Source of the DNA: Adiantum capillus-veneris
Lineage: Eukaryota; Streptophyta; Polypodiopsida; Polypodiales; Pteridaceae
NCBI GenBank assembly: GCA_014529385.2
Contig: CM043947.1
Span: forward strand, 122,553,391 to 122,617,390
DNA length: 64,000 nucleotides
Direction: 5' to 3'
Shown: positions 23,504 to 35,449 of the stretch, piece by piece
Layout of the letters: the number at the start of each line of letters is the position of its first letter
How positions within the stretch are numbered: position 1 is the first letter of the stretch
Notes under the pieces: model-generated
Seen by the model: the letters and a program-made list of their open reading frames with translations, nothing else
Told to the model about the DNA's origin: nothing
Database searches by the model: none
Position numbers and translations under genes: made by a program

Positions 23504-26500
23504 ATGGACTTTGAATCTGGGGAGAAAGTACATATGATACTTGACAATGAAATTGTTGGTATTGGCTGTGTGTGTAGAACAGATCCAGATTCCACTTGTG
23601 GTGGTACAAAGATAGGGCACGGAAATGTCTCCATACTAGTGGAGGAATGCTTGAAGGATGTGGTCCTACCTTTTCCTACAATGGATACTTCATCTCTCCA
23701 AGGCTCATTATGGAGTGCTGTTCGATGGTCAAAGCTTCTTTTGAAATATTTTGTATTGAATGGGAACTTAATTGATCCACAGGAAAGCTACAATGGTGAT
23801 GAAGAACATGATCATTCTGATCCTCTAGTTACAGATGCAATACCTATAACAAGCCCAGAATTTGAAGCAATGATTCGAGCGTCTTGGAGAAATCAGAGGG
23901 TCCTTTTAAAAGATGACACAATGATGGAAACCATGAATGAAGGGACCATCTTATATGTATTTCCACATGATTATGTCAACTTTCAGGAACTTGGTCCTGA
24001 TTTTGTGGGTGTGGGTATTGAAAGAGAAAATGCAAGCATTGATGATGTGGTTGAAGTGGGTAGCATCACTTTGCTAAAGTGGCCCATCAAGCAGACAACA
24101 ATGTTGAATGGGAGCCCATTACAACGATTTGTTCCTGTTGATGGCATGCATGCTACATATGAGGATGTATCCAACGATGACAATGTTGGAAAAAAACTTG
24201 ATGGGAGTAATGTTGTCCAGTTGTCAAGGAAGAGACGATACACTTTCATGAACAGGACTCGAAAATCAAAAGCAGCACCAGCTTCGACTTTTTACCTTTC
24301 AAACAAATCAATTCAAAGGGTATCATGCATTGATTGTTGTGCACAAAAATGTTGCCAGTTTGCAGATCGTGATATGGTGACAAGGTTACGACAACAGTTT
24401 TGGGGAGAGTCTCAAAAATCACGCACTAATTATGTTTATGATGTTCTTTCTATATGTTATCAGAAAGATGAGAAGTCACGATACCAATTCAGGCTAAATG
24501 GCTCTATTGTTTGTTGTAGAGCATGGTATGAGCTACATGGAATACCAAAGACATCATTTTATCGATACAAGGAGAACTTTGAAAATGGTGTGCGCCAATA
24601 TGTACATGGGAACACATGTACATTGAGAAGGGGACTTCAACATACTAGTTTAGCAAGAGCACTACTAAATGAGTTTGTGGAAAACAACTCTGAGAAGATG
24701 CCACATAGAAGTAGAACACTGCTAGATGGCTCAAGAGAGACTCAATTGGTGATTCCATCAACATACAAACAAGTGGATATTTTATGTGCAATCAACACGA
24801 CACTTGACCAAATGGGCTATGAGAAGAAGCTATCCCAATCTTCTTTTGGTAGAATTTGGAACAAAGAGTACCCACATGTCACTTTAACAAAGACGAGTGA
24901 GTTCTCTAAGTGCAATATTTGTAGCTCAATCAAGGCAAGGTTAGAAGCTAAACCTTCTCTTGAAGAGAGAGCTCTTCTCTTGAGGGAGAGAGAAGTTCAC
25001 ATGGCACAACAAAAGAGTTGCAGAAGCCTATATTATGCATGGTGCACGTATTCAGAAACTCAACCACAAAAATATGTATGCATAATCCATGATAAGATGG
25101 ATCAAAAGAAAACTGCCATTCCTAGATTACGCATTGTTCCCAAGGGTGTGGATTCAGGATATAATCTGCAGGTGGCATTGATTGGCATGATCACTCATGG
25201 ACATGGAGAAGGTCATTACGGAAACTTTGTCTTGAATGGTTTGTGGCCAGCTGATCCAAATCTTACAATTGGCTTAATTTCTAATTGTTTACATAACCTA
25301 GAGAGGATAGATAAGCATCCTCTTGGTGATCTAGTAACAAATGGACTTCCAAGGAGCAATATTTCACTACTACATGCTTTGAACTCAAGGGATGCTTTGG
25401 ACTACCATAACTTGAGTGATGGAAAAAAGCCCATTGTGCAGTTGTCAGAAATTGCAGAAGAGGAATTGGGGTCAACATTTTGCAGATTGCCAGAGAACTT
25501 GTTGCTACAATTGGATAATTGTGCAGGGGAAAACAAAAATCGATACTTATTTGCCTATTTGTCAATGCTTGTTGCAAGGGGTGTTTTCAAAACCATCCAG
25601 CTGGGATTTTTAATGGTTGGGCATACACATGAGGACATAAACTCCATGTTTAGTAGGTTTTCAGAGAAGCTGAGAGTTACACAAACCTATACTTTGCCAC
25701 ATTTGATGGATACATTACGAAACATCTCATCTTCATCTCCAGCTCCATTTTTCTCACAAAGATCCCCAATTTCAAGAAATATTGTGATGGCTATCTTTGT
25801 GATGGACAAGACATACTTGTTGGACATTCCAAACCGCTTCAGTTCAGGTTCTTTATGCAGGATGAGACACCAATGATGCAATATAAGGCACATGTAGGTG
25901 TATCAAGTTGGAGTGGAAGTATTCGCCTTTGGAAAACAGACACAGAAGGCAAGCCAATGTTACCACATGGAGATCCACCTCTAGTACAAATGGCGGAGTA
26001 TGTCAAGGCCCACGAAGAAGTCATTTTGGGGCTAAAGAACTATATAAAATTTTGGAAAAATTTAGGGAATGGTTCAAGTATTCCGCGATATTATAGACCC
26101 GTGATAGATTATTGGAGTAAGGTAATTGAAGAGATTGGAAAAGCAATCATATCAGAGGGAGTCTTGTATGAAATGTTTTGGCCAAAAACTCAAGAATATT
26201 CTCACCTACAAAGCACTACAATGAATTTGCAACAAGGAGCAGAAAGATTCCTAGGCCTTGAAGAGTTGAACGATCATTTTTGTGGGCCTCAACGAGATAG
26301 GCCAAGGGAAGAGTTTGACCCTATGTCTGATGTGCAGCAAGGTGACTTTCTTATGCTTGTTCCGAGTGACACAGAAATCTATCCAGTGTGGCTTGCAATG
26401 GCTTTATCTGACATTGATAATGAGCCTACATCACCAAACTACAGAAAACTCTTGATTCAATATTGGGCACCTTGTGCGAGAAAAAGTGGGATGACAGATA

Positions 26501-26622
26501 CTCAAGCTTACAGCAATTGTTGGAAGGGTTATTGGGCTGTCAACTATAAGGACCCACAAGTGTGGGTAACTGTAGATGCAATTTTGGTCCTGGAGACCCA
26601 ACAAAGAAGGACCATTTTCTAA
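23504..26622 (+). CDS. Transposase-like protein resembling DUF8039-DUF7869 proteins, one apparent frameshift
   Basis: Two frames (23504-25876 and one ending at 26622) form about 1040 codons. Residues 1-85 resemble the DUF8039 module of plant transposon proteins, ending in a V-x-W-type stretch. The middle has a Cys pair (CNIC near residue 480). Residues about 525-720 form a putative RNase-H-like core: IHDKMDQ (D530), LDNCAGENKNR (D671) and VGHTHEDINSMFS (H707 to D711), a pattern I associate with DUF7869. The C-terminal 130 residues have an aromatic GDFLMLVP...YWAV...DAILV module, perhaps BAH/Tudor-like. The frame shifts at or near a T5 run (25748-25752): upstream similarity ends at PAPFF and sensible sequence resumes one frame over at FKKYCDG. 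Exon start 23503 follows a CTTACAG acceptor, so an upstream exon is likely. An AATAAA lies just after the stop. Inference: DDE-like transposase or integrase. Family names are from memory. Confidence 0.65.
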
Positions 26623-26895
26623 AATAAAGATTCCAGAAAGGCATGCTCTAAAAGCGAAAGAAGGCCTCACTCGTGCACATCAACCACACTTGGATCAAAG
26701 TTCAGATATGGTATCAAATGTGGAGTAGAATTATGTGGAGCTTCTATTGTGACTATACTAGTCAGTTTGTAAACAAAATCTTTTTTGTATCTTCCTTTGT
26801 TTTATGTAATTTATATTTATTATTCAAATCCATGTGTTGTACATCCTCTTGACTTTTGGTGTTTATCAACACCACAATCCTATGAGATTTTCACT
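26623..26895 (+). other. 3' flank of the transposase-like gene
   Basis: AATAAA overlaps and follows the stop at 26622. A T-rich stretch with TTTTGTATCTTCC and TTTATGTAATTTATATTT (about 26780-26820) looks like a plant 3' UTR/polyadenylation region. No satellite core occurs here or further right. Confidence 0.45.
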
Positions 26896-27156
26896 TTATT
26901 TACTAACCACACACCTCAATTTTTCCCACTTTAAGTGGAAAATTCCCAAATTACATGAATTTAGTCCATTTGGAGATTCCCATAATGTGAGATTTTTACC
27001 AAAATACCTAATATGGTCTTTTAGGTTCTCCTTAAACTTATTGAAATCATCTTGTGACCAATTTTCTTTGTCACACATATAAAAGAGTGTGTCTATGGAA
27101 CACCACACATCACCCTTGGCATTGCAAGTAGTTGGCGCTTGGTCCTTCACTACCAT
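26896..27156 (-). CDS. Hypothetical reading frame, 86 codons
   Basis: An ATG-initiated frame on the minus strand ends in TAA. The translation is Lys/Asp/Trp-rich and complex (KGDVWCSIDTLFYMCDKENW near the middle), looks protein-like and lacks internal repeats. It matches no family I recognise. It may be one exon of a gene or relic converging on the transposase-like gene, or chance. There is no support beyond composition. Confidence 0.25.
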   Translation of the reverse strand: MVVKDQAPTTCNAKGDVWCSIDTLFYMCDKENWSQDDFNKFKENLKDHIRYFGKNLTLWESPNGLNSCNLGIFHLKWEKLRCVVSK

Positions 27157-27763
27157 ATGTTACTTTTTTTCATTGTAGACACTCAATTATTCTATTTAGG
27201 TGGAGTGGTATATCGTCCCGTGCTTTGTTAGCTTCACATATTCTAAGCCTAGTGTTTTAGATAAAAATCTGTAAGCCTTGAAAGTTGAAGCCAACCTTTC
27301 ACCCGAAAGGCACTGATTAGGAGTTGAGATTGTGGAATCCCAATTGTTTTCTCAAGGCAAGGAGACAACACCATTAGCAACAATTGAAACATCTGCTTCT
27401 ACGTATGTGCTCCAGAGGATCCCCATACTACGTAAATAGCATGCTACAAGGATCAAATCTGAGGCCTATCATAAACAAAGAGATAATGAACGTGTGTGAG
27501 AGAGAAAGACATGCGCAAAATAAAACCCATGAAATTGTTGAAAGGAACCATGAAATAGGAACTACTAATTGAAACTAAGAGTGCAAACCAAAAGTCCCCC
27601 GCCCCCCCCTATGGCTACGTGGTGGACTTGCTCAAGTTCAAAAAAGTTGTACCAAGCATTCATGGAAGAGAAGTTTGTTGAAGTCGAGGGGCTCATGTCG
27701 GGGGCAAGATCCGTGTCTGTTGCAGCAGCCTTGGAGGGCCTCCAATGCTCATTTTGGGCTCCA

Positions 27764-27767
<4 letters not shown>
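27157..27767. other. No recognisable feature
   Basis: The composition is mixed, with short frames only. A C-rich run (CCCCCGCCCCCCCC) lies near 27596-27609. I see no coding or RNA gene here. Confidence 0.4.

Positions 27768-27855
<88 letters not shown>
27768..27855. repeat. (GA)n microsatellite, about 44 repeats
   Basis: This is a perfect GA dinucleotide run of about 88 bases. Long reading frames on both strands across it are artefacts of the repeat. Confidence 0.97.
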
Positions 27856-27858
<3 letters not shown>

Positions 27859-28077
27859 CAGCAAAAAGATATTCAGAAAAAAATGGGAATCCCCCCTGAT
27901 GCATCGAGTGGGTAAAGTCGAAGCCGTATGGCGAGCGTCGCGCGACGCAACATGCAATGCGAGCGAGGCGATGTGTAGAGCAGGTAGTTGCATACAGAGC
28001 AGGGTGGCGTGCAGAGAGTGGGTGACGTGCAGAGGTAGAATTTCATCTATTGTAATTTCTTCATTGGCATAGCAATT

Positions 28078-28145
28078 GGTGGAGTGGTTTTGGGAGTGGT
28101 TTATAAGGTTGATTTTAAATTGTGAGGGTTCGAATCCGCTCCACC
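28078..28145 (+). other. tRNA-derived, SINE-like head
   Basis: GGTGGAG at the start pairs perfectly with CTCCACC at the end (7 bp, 68 nt apart end to end). An A-box-like GGGAGTGGTTTA and a perfect B-box GGTTCGAATCC lie at the expected spacing for a Pol III promoter. At 68 nt it is short for a functional tRNA, and the anticodon and T stems pair poorly. It is better read as a tRNA-derived SINE head or tRNA relic. A GA-rich tail follows at about 28171. Confidence 0.45.
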
Positions 28146-28619
28146 CTTTTCACCCTTTTGTAAGGGTAGTAAGAGAGAGAGAGAGATTACGCTTGATTGC
28201 AAAAAATAATGATGTAATTTGCTTCAATCGTAATTTCTCGAGGGCAAGGGCGGTAATTTTTTTTTTCTTTATTTCGAGCCAAGAGAGAGAGGGAGAGCGC
28301 GCGAGGGAGCTTAACACATACCTCGCTTGGCTACTTGCGATGTATCCTGTCTAGATGCAGAGTTGCAGAACGTCGCATCCCTCTGGCAGAAACCCTAGCC
28401 CTCCAAAGATGAAAAGATGGAGAAAGAGTACTGACACGGTGTGTTTTTTGTTCGATCATCCAGCTAGGATGGCAGATATATTCATGATTGGGGTGCACTA
28501 CGGGCTAGTAACAGTGCGACAGGAGGGAAGATGTTTGAAGGTGATTATGCACCAGCTCGAAGAGCAAGCATGGTCTGTGTTATGGAGGGATTCAAGCATT
28601 GGAGCCGTTTCCACTCTAG

Positions 28620-28825
28620 AAATTTACTAACGATCTCTGGCTCACCATCAAAAGTGAGTTTGGCTCCTCTAGCAGCAGTGGCAGTGGCAGTGGCAGTGGG
28701 GCAAGTGGGTCAACTGGAAGCCAGCACAATCAGCAAGGTGACAGTGGTGGACACGGAGGAGAGCAGCCAGGAGGCAACCCGGAAGGAGTCCCTCCACCCT
28801 ATCCAAATCTTTCTCTTGTGAATGA

Positions 28826-28859
<34 letters not shown>

Positions 28860-29725
28860 TTTTTAATCTCTGTGTGTCTCTTTTACAAACTCACTTTCAA
28901 GGTTGCAATGCAGATAGCACCCTTGGGATCACGCTCTTACTCCGTAGTACTCCGGGGCAAGGAGTTTCCAATGTCCTGCATGATAAGGCGGTGTTGTTTC
29001 CGACTTCATTAGATAGCAATTGCATGCTCTCCGCCGCAGTTCTTTTTAGGTTTTCACAGATCATACAGCCGCATGTAGATCTCCAACGATTCAACGAAAG
29101 GGTGATGCACTTGTCCGTGCAATCAAATTTCGACCTCTCTCGCCACCCTTTTTTGATGCCAGTGGCTCAACAAAAAGCTGTGAGAGTTGGCATGATTCAT
29201 AATGAATTGGAGACCAAAATAGGGTGCAATCCCTCCCATCATGCCTTCTTGGTTGTCACTTCCCAAGCAACCAACCTCTCAACTATGACAATTCAAAGAA
29301 GAGAGCAGATGATGGGAACTAAAGTATCAACTAAAGGCATAGAGTTGGGGTTTGCTAAGTTTGTGACAGCTAAAGGATCTACTCAGTTCACCTTATCATC
29401 AGCGCAAACTTGTGAGAACAACGAGAGCCGTAGGCTTCCCATTGTGGATGGGACTTTAATTTTGGTGAGGGATGTCACTGATACATCGCATACATCATCT
29501 CCAAATGACAGTTTGTCATTCATTGCTGTCCATCATCCTCCACTGAGATCAATCGATTTCATTGAAGTTGCAGGACTCCCTTTGCTCCCTTCTATTGTGT
29601 GCACAACATCTTTATGTTGTAGCTTTAGTGTATCATTTGAGAGCAAGTGTCTTCTTTACGGATCAACTTTTGAGGATTACACTTTTGAGTTATCGAGATT
29701 GCTAGCTGAGTACAACATTCCTTAA
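28620..29725 (+). CDS. Protein of unknown function, at least two exons
   Basis: Exon 28620-28827 joins exon 28902-29725 across a 74-base intron (donor GAAG|GTCTCT, a CT-rich body, acceptor TTTCAAG) in matching phase, giving about 343 codons. A CACTCTAG acceptor just before 28620 and the lack of a nearby in-frame ATG mean at least one upstream exon is missing from the model. The first exon encodes a Ser-Gly repeat linker, then a Gly/Gln-rich stretch and PPPYPNLSL. The second encodes a compact globular-looking region of 270 residues with no motif I know. Just past the stop a 16-codon frame reads KKGKWTNNDEERMLEK, reminiscent of the start of a SANT/Myb repeat. I do not recognise the gene. Confidence 0.45.
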
Positions 29726-31441
29726 AAATTATTCCAGTCAAGCATGAAGAAAGGCAAGTGGACCAACAACGATGAAGAGCGCATGCTGGAAAAATAGACA
29801 CATAGAGTCCAGATAGTGATTAATCATGGGTTTCAATTAGATATGTACAAAGGAGCTTGTCTAATGTGGAGGCTTTGTGGTCAAATGATTGACAGTCCCT
29901 GTTCTGAATTGATGCACTTGCAAGGATGAAAAAGGGTTATCTGTTGTCATGGATATGTGGCAAAAGTATCTTTTTGGTGGTCTACGTTTAAGGACTTATA
30001 CCCTTGTTTCCCTTTGACATTTTTTTGGACGTGGAATGGCAAGTTTTAAACGTATAGCTCTTCCCGATAGCTTTTTTGACATCCAGGTTGGATATATCAA
30101 AATGCTTTGGATATGTAACTTTGTTGTTTTAACTTGTTTACTTAAAGTTCTCCTGGTAAAGTCTTCTTTATTGATGGCATGCGTCTCTAATTGTAGCATG
30201 CTTGTCTTATCTCGTAGCGTCTTCTTATCAGTCACAGGAGTTTCGATTTGTGGGATGCTTATGTTTTACCCTGGTTATTGGCCAAAGAGATTTTATCCAA
30301 TCTTCTCATCTTGAGAAACAATTCTCTTTCTTAAGAAAGTCTGCTACTCTTTATAAGTGGTTTTGGCTTGGTTGATAAGAAAGGCTTGTTTGTTATATCT
30401 TTTTGATAGAAAAGTCTTGTTTGCAGGGGTTACTTGGGGTCTAGCGATCTTTGTCCAATTTGGCTATCTTTTGCATCTCTACGTTGAGCTTTCAAGCTTG
30501 TTGCAACTTTGTCTTTGGTTAATTTACCATTTTCAATGGAATTCTTGGCTGGTTCCATCTTCTGCTGCAAATTAGGGACTACCACTCACTGTTTTGGGTG
30601 TCATTTCAAGTGTCTTTTAGAGCTCTGTAAGTGTCCTAGTTTGTCCCCCTTTTGCTTTTTTCTTTTAGTGACAAGGTTATCTTTGAGATGGTTTAAAATT
30701 GGCACCTCCGCTTGTCTACGATTTCCTTGCGTCATTTCATTGGTGCTCCCACTAAGTACCCTCTAAGACCCCTTCGGTTTACAATCGAGAACAAAAGGCT
30801 ATATGATTCTGGATTCAATCCATTTTTGTTGTATTGCAAATACTTATTCAATCAATCTTCGTAATTATCCTTATTGGTCGTAACCATTTCCTCTGAAATT
30901 GGTGCCCAATATTGTATTTTCACTGTGACGAGACCTTTTCTTGATCAATGTCATAGTTGCAGTCCCAGATAAATTCGATAGGTTACATAACGAGGTAGCA
31001 AAAGACAATTTTAATGCAGACTTGATACATGCGAGCACGAGGACATTGAAGCCACCATAATTGGCCCCATTTGGGGGCCAAAGCTCAGCCGCGTGACACA
31101 TTCTCTAGAACTTTAGCCCCTTCAACGCTATTGTTGAGTAAAATCAATGTTACTAATTGCAGTGTCATGGGATGATTCCACTTTAAGGAAAAATAGTGAG
31201 AGCGCTTGACAGCCCATGCAATTGAGAGAGGTTGTCGGATGCCCTACTACTATAGCAGCAACAACGATTGGTTGCCTTGTAAAACAACGTTGCCATCGGC
31301 GTATGGTTTGGGCATGTAAGAAAATGCTGAACCAGAAGTGCATGCGTGCTTGCCAACACATTTGAGTGCATGTTGGGGTGTCTGATGTTGGGCCATGGTT
31401 TAACACGTAGGAAGTGTTTGACATTAGGAGCATGGTTCAGT
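29726..31441. other. Long stretch without a recognisable gene
   Basis: It is T-rich (30000-30770) and then mixed sequence. The short frames on both strands have no domain-like content. It may be the 3' UTR or an intron of the preceding unknown gene, or old decayed repeat. Confidence 0.4.
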
Positions 31442-32590
31442 TGTCACATGCACATCTAACCCTATGTGCATGTGGACAAGTTGAAACTCCTATTTGTAGG
31501 GTTTAGGACATCCTACGAAGTGCACAAGACGCATATGTTCAGGCACTCTAGGGTAGTTGCATACCCTTTGATTGAACATGGACACAACCAATGTTTGCCA
31601 GGTGTTGGCATTAAGGAGTGTTCCCATACAATAGAGTTACCCGGAACGTGGAACGGTGACGGTATGCCCGCGGAATAGGGGAACGATAGAGAGGTTTATA
31701 ATAGAAATGCCGCGGAGCAGGAGGTATTAAAATCACCCAAATAATGCAATTTTTAGCTTTGTGTGATTGAATAGAACTAAAGGACTTTAATACTCACAAA
31801 AAACTCGATAAAATCTGCCCGTTCTGGCCGTTCTGGTATCACATGCCATTTTGTTCTTGGACATGAGCAGTAGCGGGAATGCCGTTCTGGCATTCCCTAC
31901 CTATGAGATGGCATTCCTTGGTAACAACGCCATACAACACCATTACTACCAAGCCCAGGTAATAATTGCATACGAAGGACCTCTTTTTAGTAGTTCATCA
32001 ACTTATTAACAAGTGACATATTAGCATCATTTTATAAAGTGTGGGGGCTCAATCTGACACTGCTCCACACAGACTTTGCCGGAGACCCTAGGGGTCACCC
32101 CTCCAGACATCCAATACAAGTACCTGCAACACAAGCACCTTCAACTTTTTTCATCAATCAAACCATTGCCAGCCTCATTACAAGAATCAACCTAGCCTTT
32201 TCAGATTCTAGCCCTAGCCTCATCGTCAGATCGCAACCCCAAGCCAGATAAGCTCTAGCGTTTTCAGTTTTCAGCCTTTAGCCTCGCAGATGCAAGAAGC
32301 TACAAGATTCCATCAACATGTCAACATCTATGACCATTGTATCAACATTTGTGCAAGCTAAAGCAAATACCTGTCTAGCAATAACTCACAGAACCTTCAA
32401 TCACAATATCATTCTCTCTTCTCTTGATACCTGTCTATCAGCTGGTGTTAGTCTGCCCTCTTTCTCTATAACTCTCAGAACCTTCAATCACAGTATCATT
32501 CTCTCCTCTCTCAAGTCTTTGCACATCTCTCATGAAGTAAAAGTAACTCTCTCTTGAAGTAAAGGAACGTGGAGCATGTTGAATATGTTG
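31442..32590 (+). mobile_element. Old LTR related to the LTR of element A
   Basis: It begins TGTCACATGCACATCTAACC, matching the starts of the LTRs at 37021, 60378 and 61209. It then follows the same order of landmarks (GTGGACAAG, GGCACTC, GTAGTTGCATA, repeated TTTTCAGC phrases, then CTCTCAGAACCTTCAATCACAG and GTAAAAGTAAC). Divergence is high. It appears to be the left LTR of the decayed Tat-like element on its right. The right edge is approximate. Confidence 0.6.
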
Positions 32591-34249
32591 TCTCATGAAT
32601 ATGCTTTGCCGATTTTGAGCTAAATATGTTGTCGCTGCGTATGCCGAATGAAGACAGTAAGATGCAGACGATTCCATGGTTGATGTGCGGTAAAGCAAAG
32701 GTATGGTTTGATGCTTTAGAGGGTGAACCAAGGCAGGCATGGCCGGACCTGCGGGCTTGCTTTTTGCAGGGTTTTTCAAGAAGGTATCAGCATCGACATG
32801 TCTACTAGTGTCAGCACGAGGCTTCCACGGGTTCGAGGTGATGTGCATGCAATACAAAATTTGTCTCTAAGGGTAGGAAATCCAGTGGATGTGCTTCCGA
32901 TTGTTGATGCCTTGATTAAGAAGAAAATGCAGGTGCATGTATACATTGATGGTGGGGCACAGATTTGCGTCCTACTAACCGAGGCTGCTATGAAGGACAT
33001 AGGTATCAAAGCTGTGGTCGTCCAATGTGCGAATGAGGATGGCCAATCATGCTAAGTGGAGGTGTTTGGGGATGTGGCTCACGATGTGAAGGTAAAGGTA
33101 ATGGGATTTGAATGTCTCATTGATTTTTTTTGTGATTTACCCTGTCATTCTTGGGAGGCAATGGGTGCTTGCAATTGGAGCTAAGCAAGATTGGGAAAGA
33201 AGAGTTTCCACTCTGTTAGACAAAGAGAATGGTAGGCAGGTGGTGCTTGATTTGAAGTCAAGGGAAAGCGGTTTTCATCATGTGGCATAAGGTTATAGAG
33301 GAGATTAGAGTACCAGCTAAAAGTACGAGTCAAGAGTTGACATATGATGAGGGCTCTATCAGTATAGAGGAGGAAGATATTGACGAGGACCTGCTGAAGC
33401 TTGACCCGAGTTTGTTTGGAGTCTCCGTAGACTCCCCTATCTAAGGAAGATAAGCAATCTCCGATTTGTGGTGTGGATGCAGTAGAGATAGAGGGAATGT
33501 TGGGTGAAGATTTGACCAAGTAGGAAAGAAGGGTTGTATGAAGCTATGTGCAACGTACGCCAACCTATTCTCTACAAAGTACAAAGACCAGGGGGTCAAC
33601 GGGGTGGAGCATTGAATTTTACTCAAAAAGGGTTACAAGCCGATTGCACAGAAGCCGAGAAGGTTGGGGGAGATTCAAAAGGAGGCTTTGTGGAAGAAAA
33701 TCAATAAGCTACTCGAAGCAAGTATCATCTATCGTGTGCAAGAGTCTGAGTGGGTTCCTTCTGTTATCACACCAAAGAAGAATGGAAAGTGGAGAGTGTG
33801 TAGATTTTTAACCATTAAATGTTGCTACAAAGCGAAACCATTACCCCTTGCCATATCAGGATGAAATTTTAAATTAGGTAGATGGCATAAGAGATATTCG
33901 TTTATGGATGGCTTCTCAAGGTACTTCCAGATTGGTATTGCTCTGGAGGACCAGTTGAAGACTACTTTCATTTTGCCAGGGGTTGCTTTGCTTACCGCAT
34001 GATGCCCTTTGGATTGGTGAATGCCTATGCAACTTTCCAGGATTGGATGAACAAGGTGTTCAAGTTGTATGTGGGTAAGATTATCTAAGTTTTTATGGAT
34101 GATATTGGGTGTTATAGTTCGAGGCTGATCATTTGTCCAAGTTAAAGCTATGCTTTCAAAGGCTAGACGAAGAGGGCGGTCAATTGAATCCCAAGAAGTG
34201 CAAATTGGCTCAATCACGGGCTCATTTGCTGGGTCATGTGGTCTCACAA

Positions 34250-34794
34250 TGTAACAAACTTGGACACCCCAAGTCAAGATTTTATCGTGACACAGTAGAG
34301 ATTCACTGCAAACAATTCACAAATTTAATAGTCGACACGGCACGGCGTAGTTCCATGCCCAGAGATATAGGTCCCAAAGACTGGCACCCTTTTCAATATT
34401 TCTTTTATATTAATGCTTGATCAAAGTACAACTCCCGCGGCTGCTCTTAGACTCTGCGTCGAGATGCTCTGAGAAGTAAGCCCCCCTTGGGTCACTTATA
34501 AACATTACAAGGGATGCCAAAAGCAGAGCCCCAAAAGCTTCAAACTCAAAAGCAATAATCCCCAAAAGCAATTGGCTCAAAATTTGCCAATAAAAGCAGT
34601 CAGCGTGCTTTGTGAAAATCCGTACAACCTTCCACGTCAGCAATTGTCAGTGCAAAACGTGAAAATCCATACTGTGTGCCACGTCAACATGCCATTGCAA
34701 ATTCCGGAATTCCGTATTGCTGCCACGTACAGTTTTGTCCACGTCAGCAAGGGCTGTTGTCCACAGGGTCATGTCATGTCATCAGTTTGTGACA
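34250..34794 (-). mobile_element. Solo LTR of the E family inside Tat-2
   Basis: Read on the minus strand it starts TGTCACAAACTGATGACATG and ends GTTTGTTACA (545 bases). It splits the Tat-2 coding text exactly between LLGHVVSQ and NGIEV. Flanking five-base sequences CACAA (34245-34249) and CAGAA (34795-34799) are a target-site duplication with one change. The internal region was presumably lost by LTR-LTR recombination. Confidence 0.8.
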
Positions 34795-35449
34795 CAGAAT
34801 GGTATAGAGGTTGAGTCCGAGCAGGTGAAGACTTTGGTTTTGATGGAACCTCCAACCAATGCAATAAGTTTGGCTTCATTTGTGCACAAGTTGAAATATT
34901 TATCTAGGTTCTTTTGGAAGCTTTTGCAATATGTGTATCCTCTTAAAAGACGAGTGAGTAGGTTCATGGTTTCCAATGGACTGAAGCTGCGTAGGTAGCC
35001 TTTAACAGGGTGAAGGTGTGAATTGCCAACGGTTTGTCCTCTCAACAATGAGGATGATTTCTATGTTGGTTGCTATGATGGTAGGCATGTTGCTATAGGT
35101 GTTGTTTTGATGCATAAGGTAGGGAGATGCTACAAGCATGTCTACCTTGATAACTGACTGTTTAGCCCGGGAGAAGGAACTAAAGAGTGGGTGATGACTC
35201 TAGTGTTTACATGTAGGAAGTTTAAAGTATATTTGATCATTCGCAGGTTCTATGCGCTCATATCTAACAATCTGTTGCCTGAGGTGGTGCTTCATTTAAA
35301 GCCAAGGAGTTGTATTATGAATTGGTGCTAGAGTTGCATGAGTTCGAGTTCGAGTTCAAGATTGATCACACAAGTAGGTCACATCTCGCCGACATTCTGG
35401 TCAATAAGGAAGCCGACTGGTAAGAGAAGAAGTTTGGGAAGAGTCTGAT

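Noticed and set aside
25966-25990. Satellite-core-like GATCCACCTCTAGTACAA in the transposase-like gene
   Set aside because: It matches 14 of 18 positions. I estimate about one such match by chance in a window of this size on both strands.
27565-28072. Long opposing frames across the GA microsatellite
   Set aside because: Both are opened by the (GA)n run, which lacks stops, and encode Arg-Glu or Leu-Ser runs.
28078-28145. Functional tRNA gene
   Set aside because: It is too short and the T and anticodon stems pair badly. Kept only as a tRNA-derived head.
30000-30770. Several hydrophobic plus-strand frames that could suggest a membrane protein
   Set aside because: T-rich DNA gives Leu/Phe-rich frames in several phases, with no consistent start, splice sites or motif.
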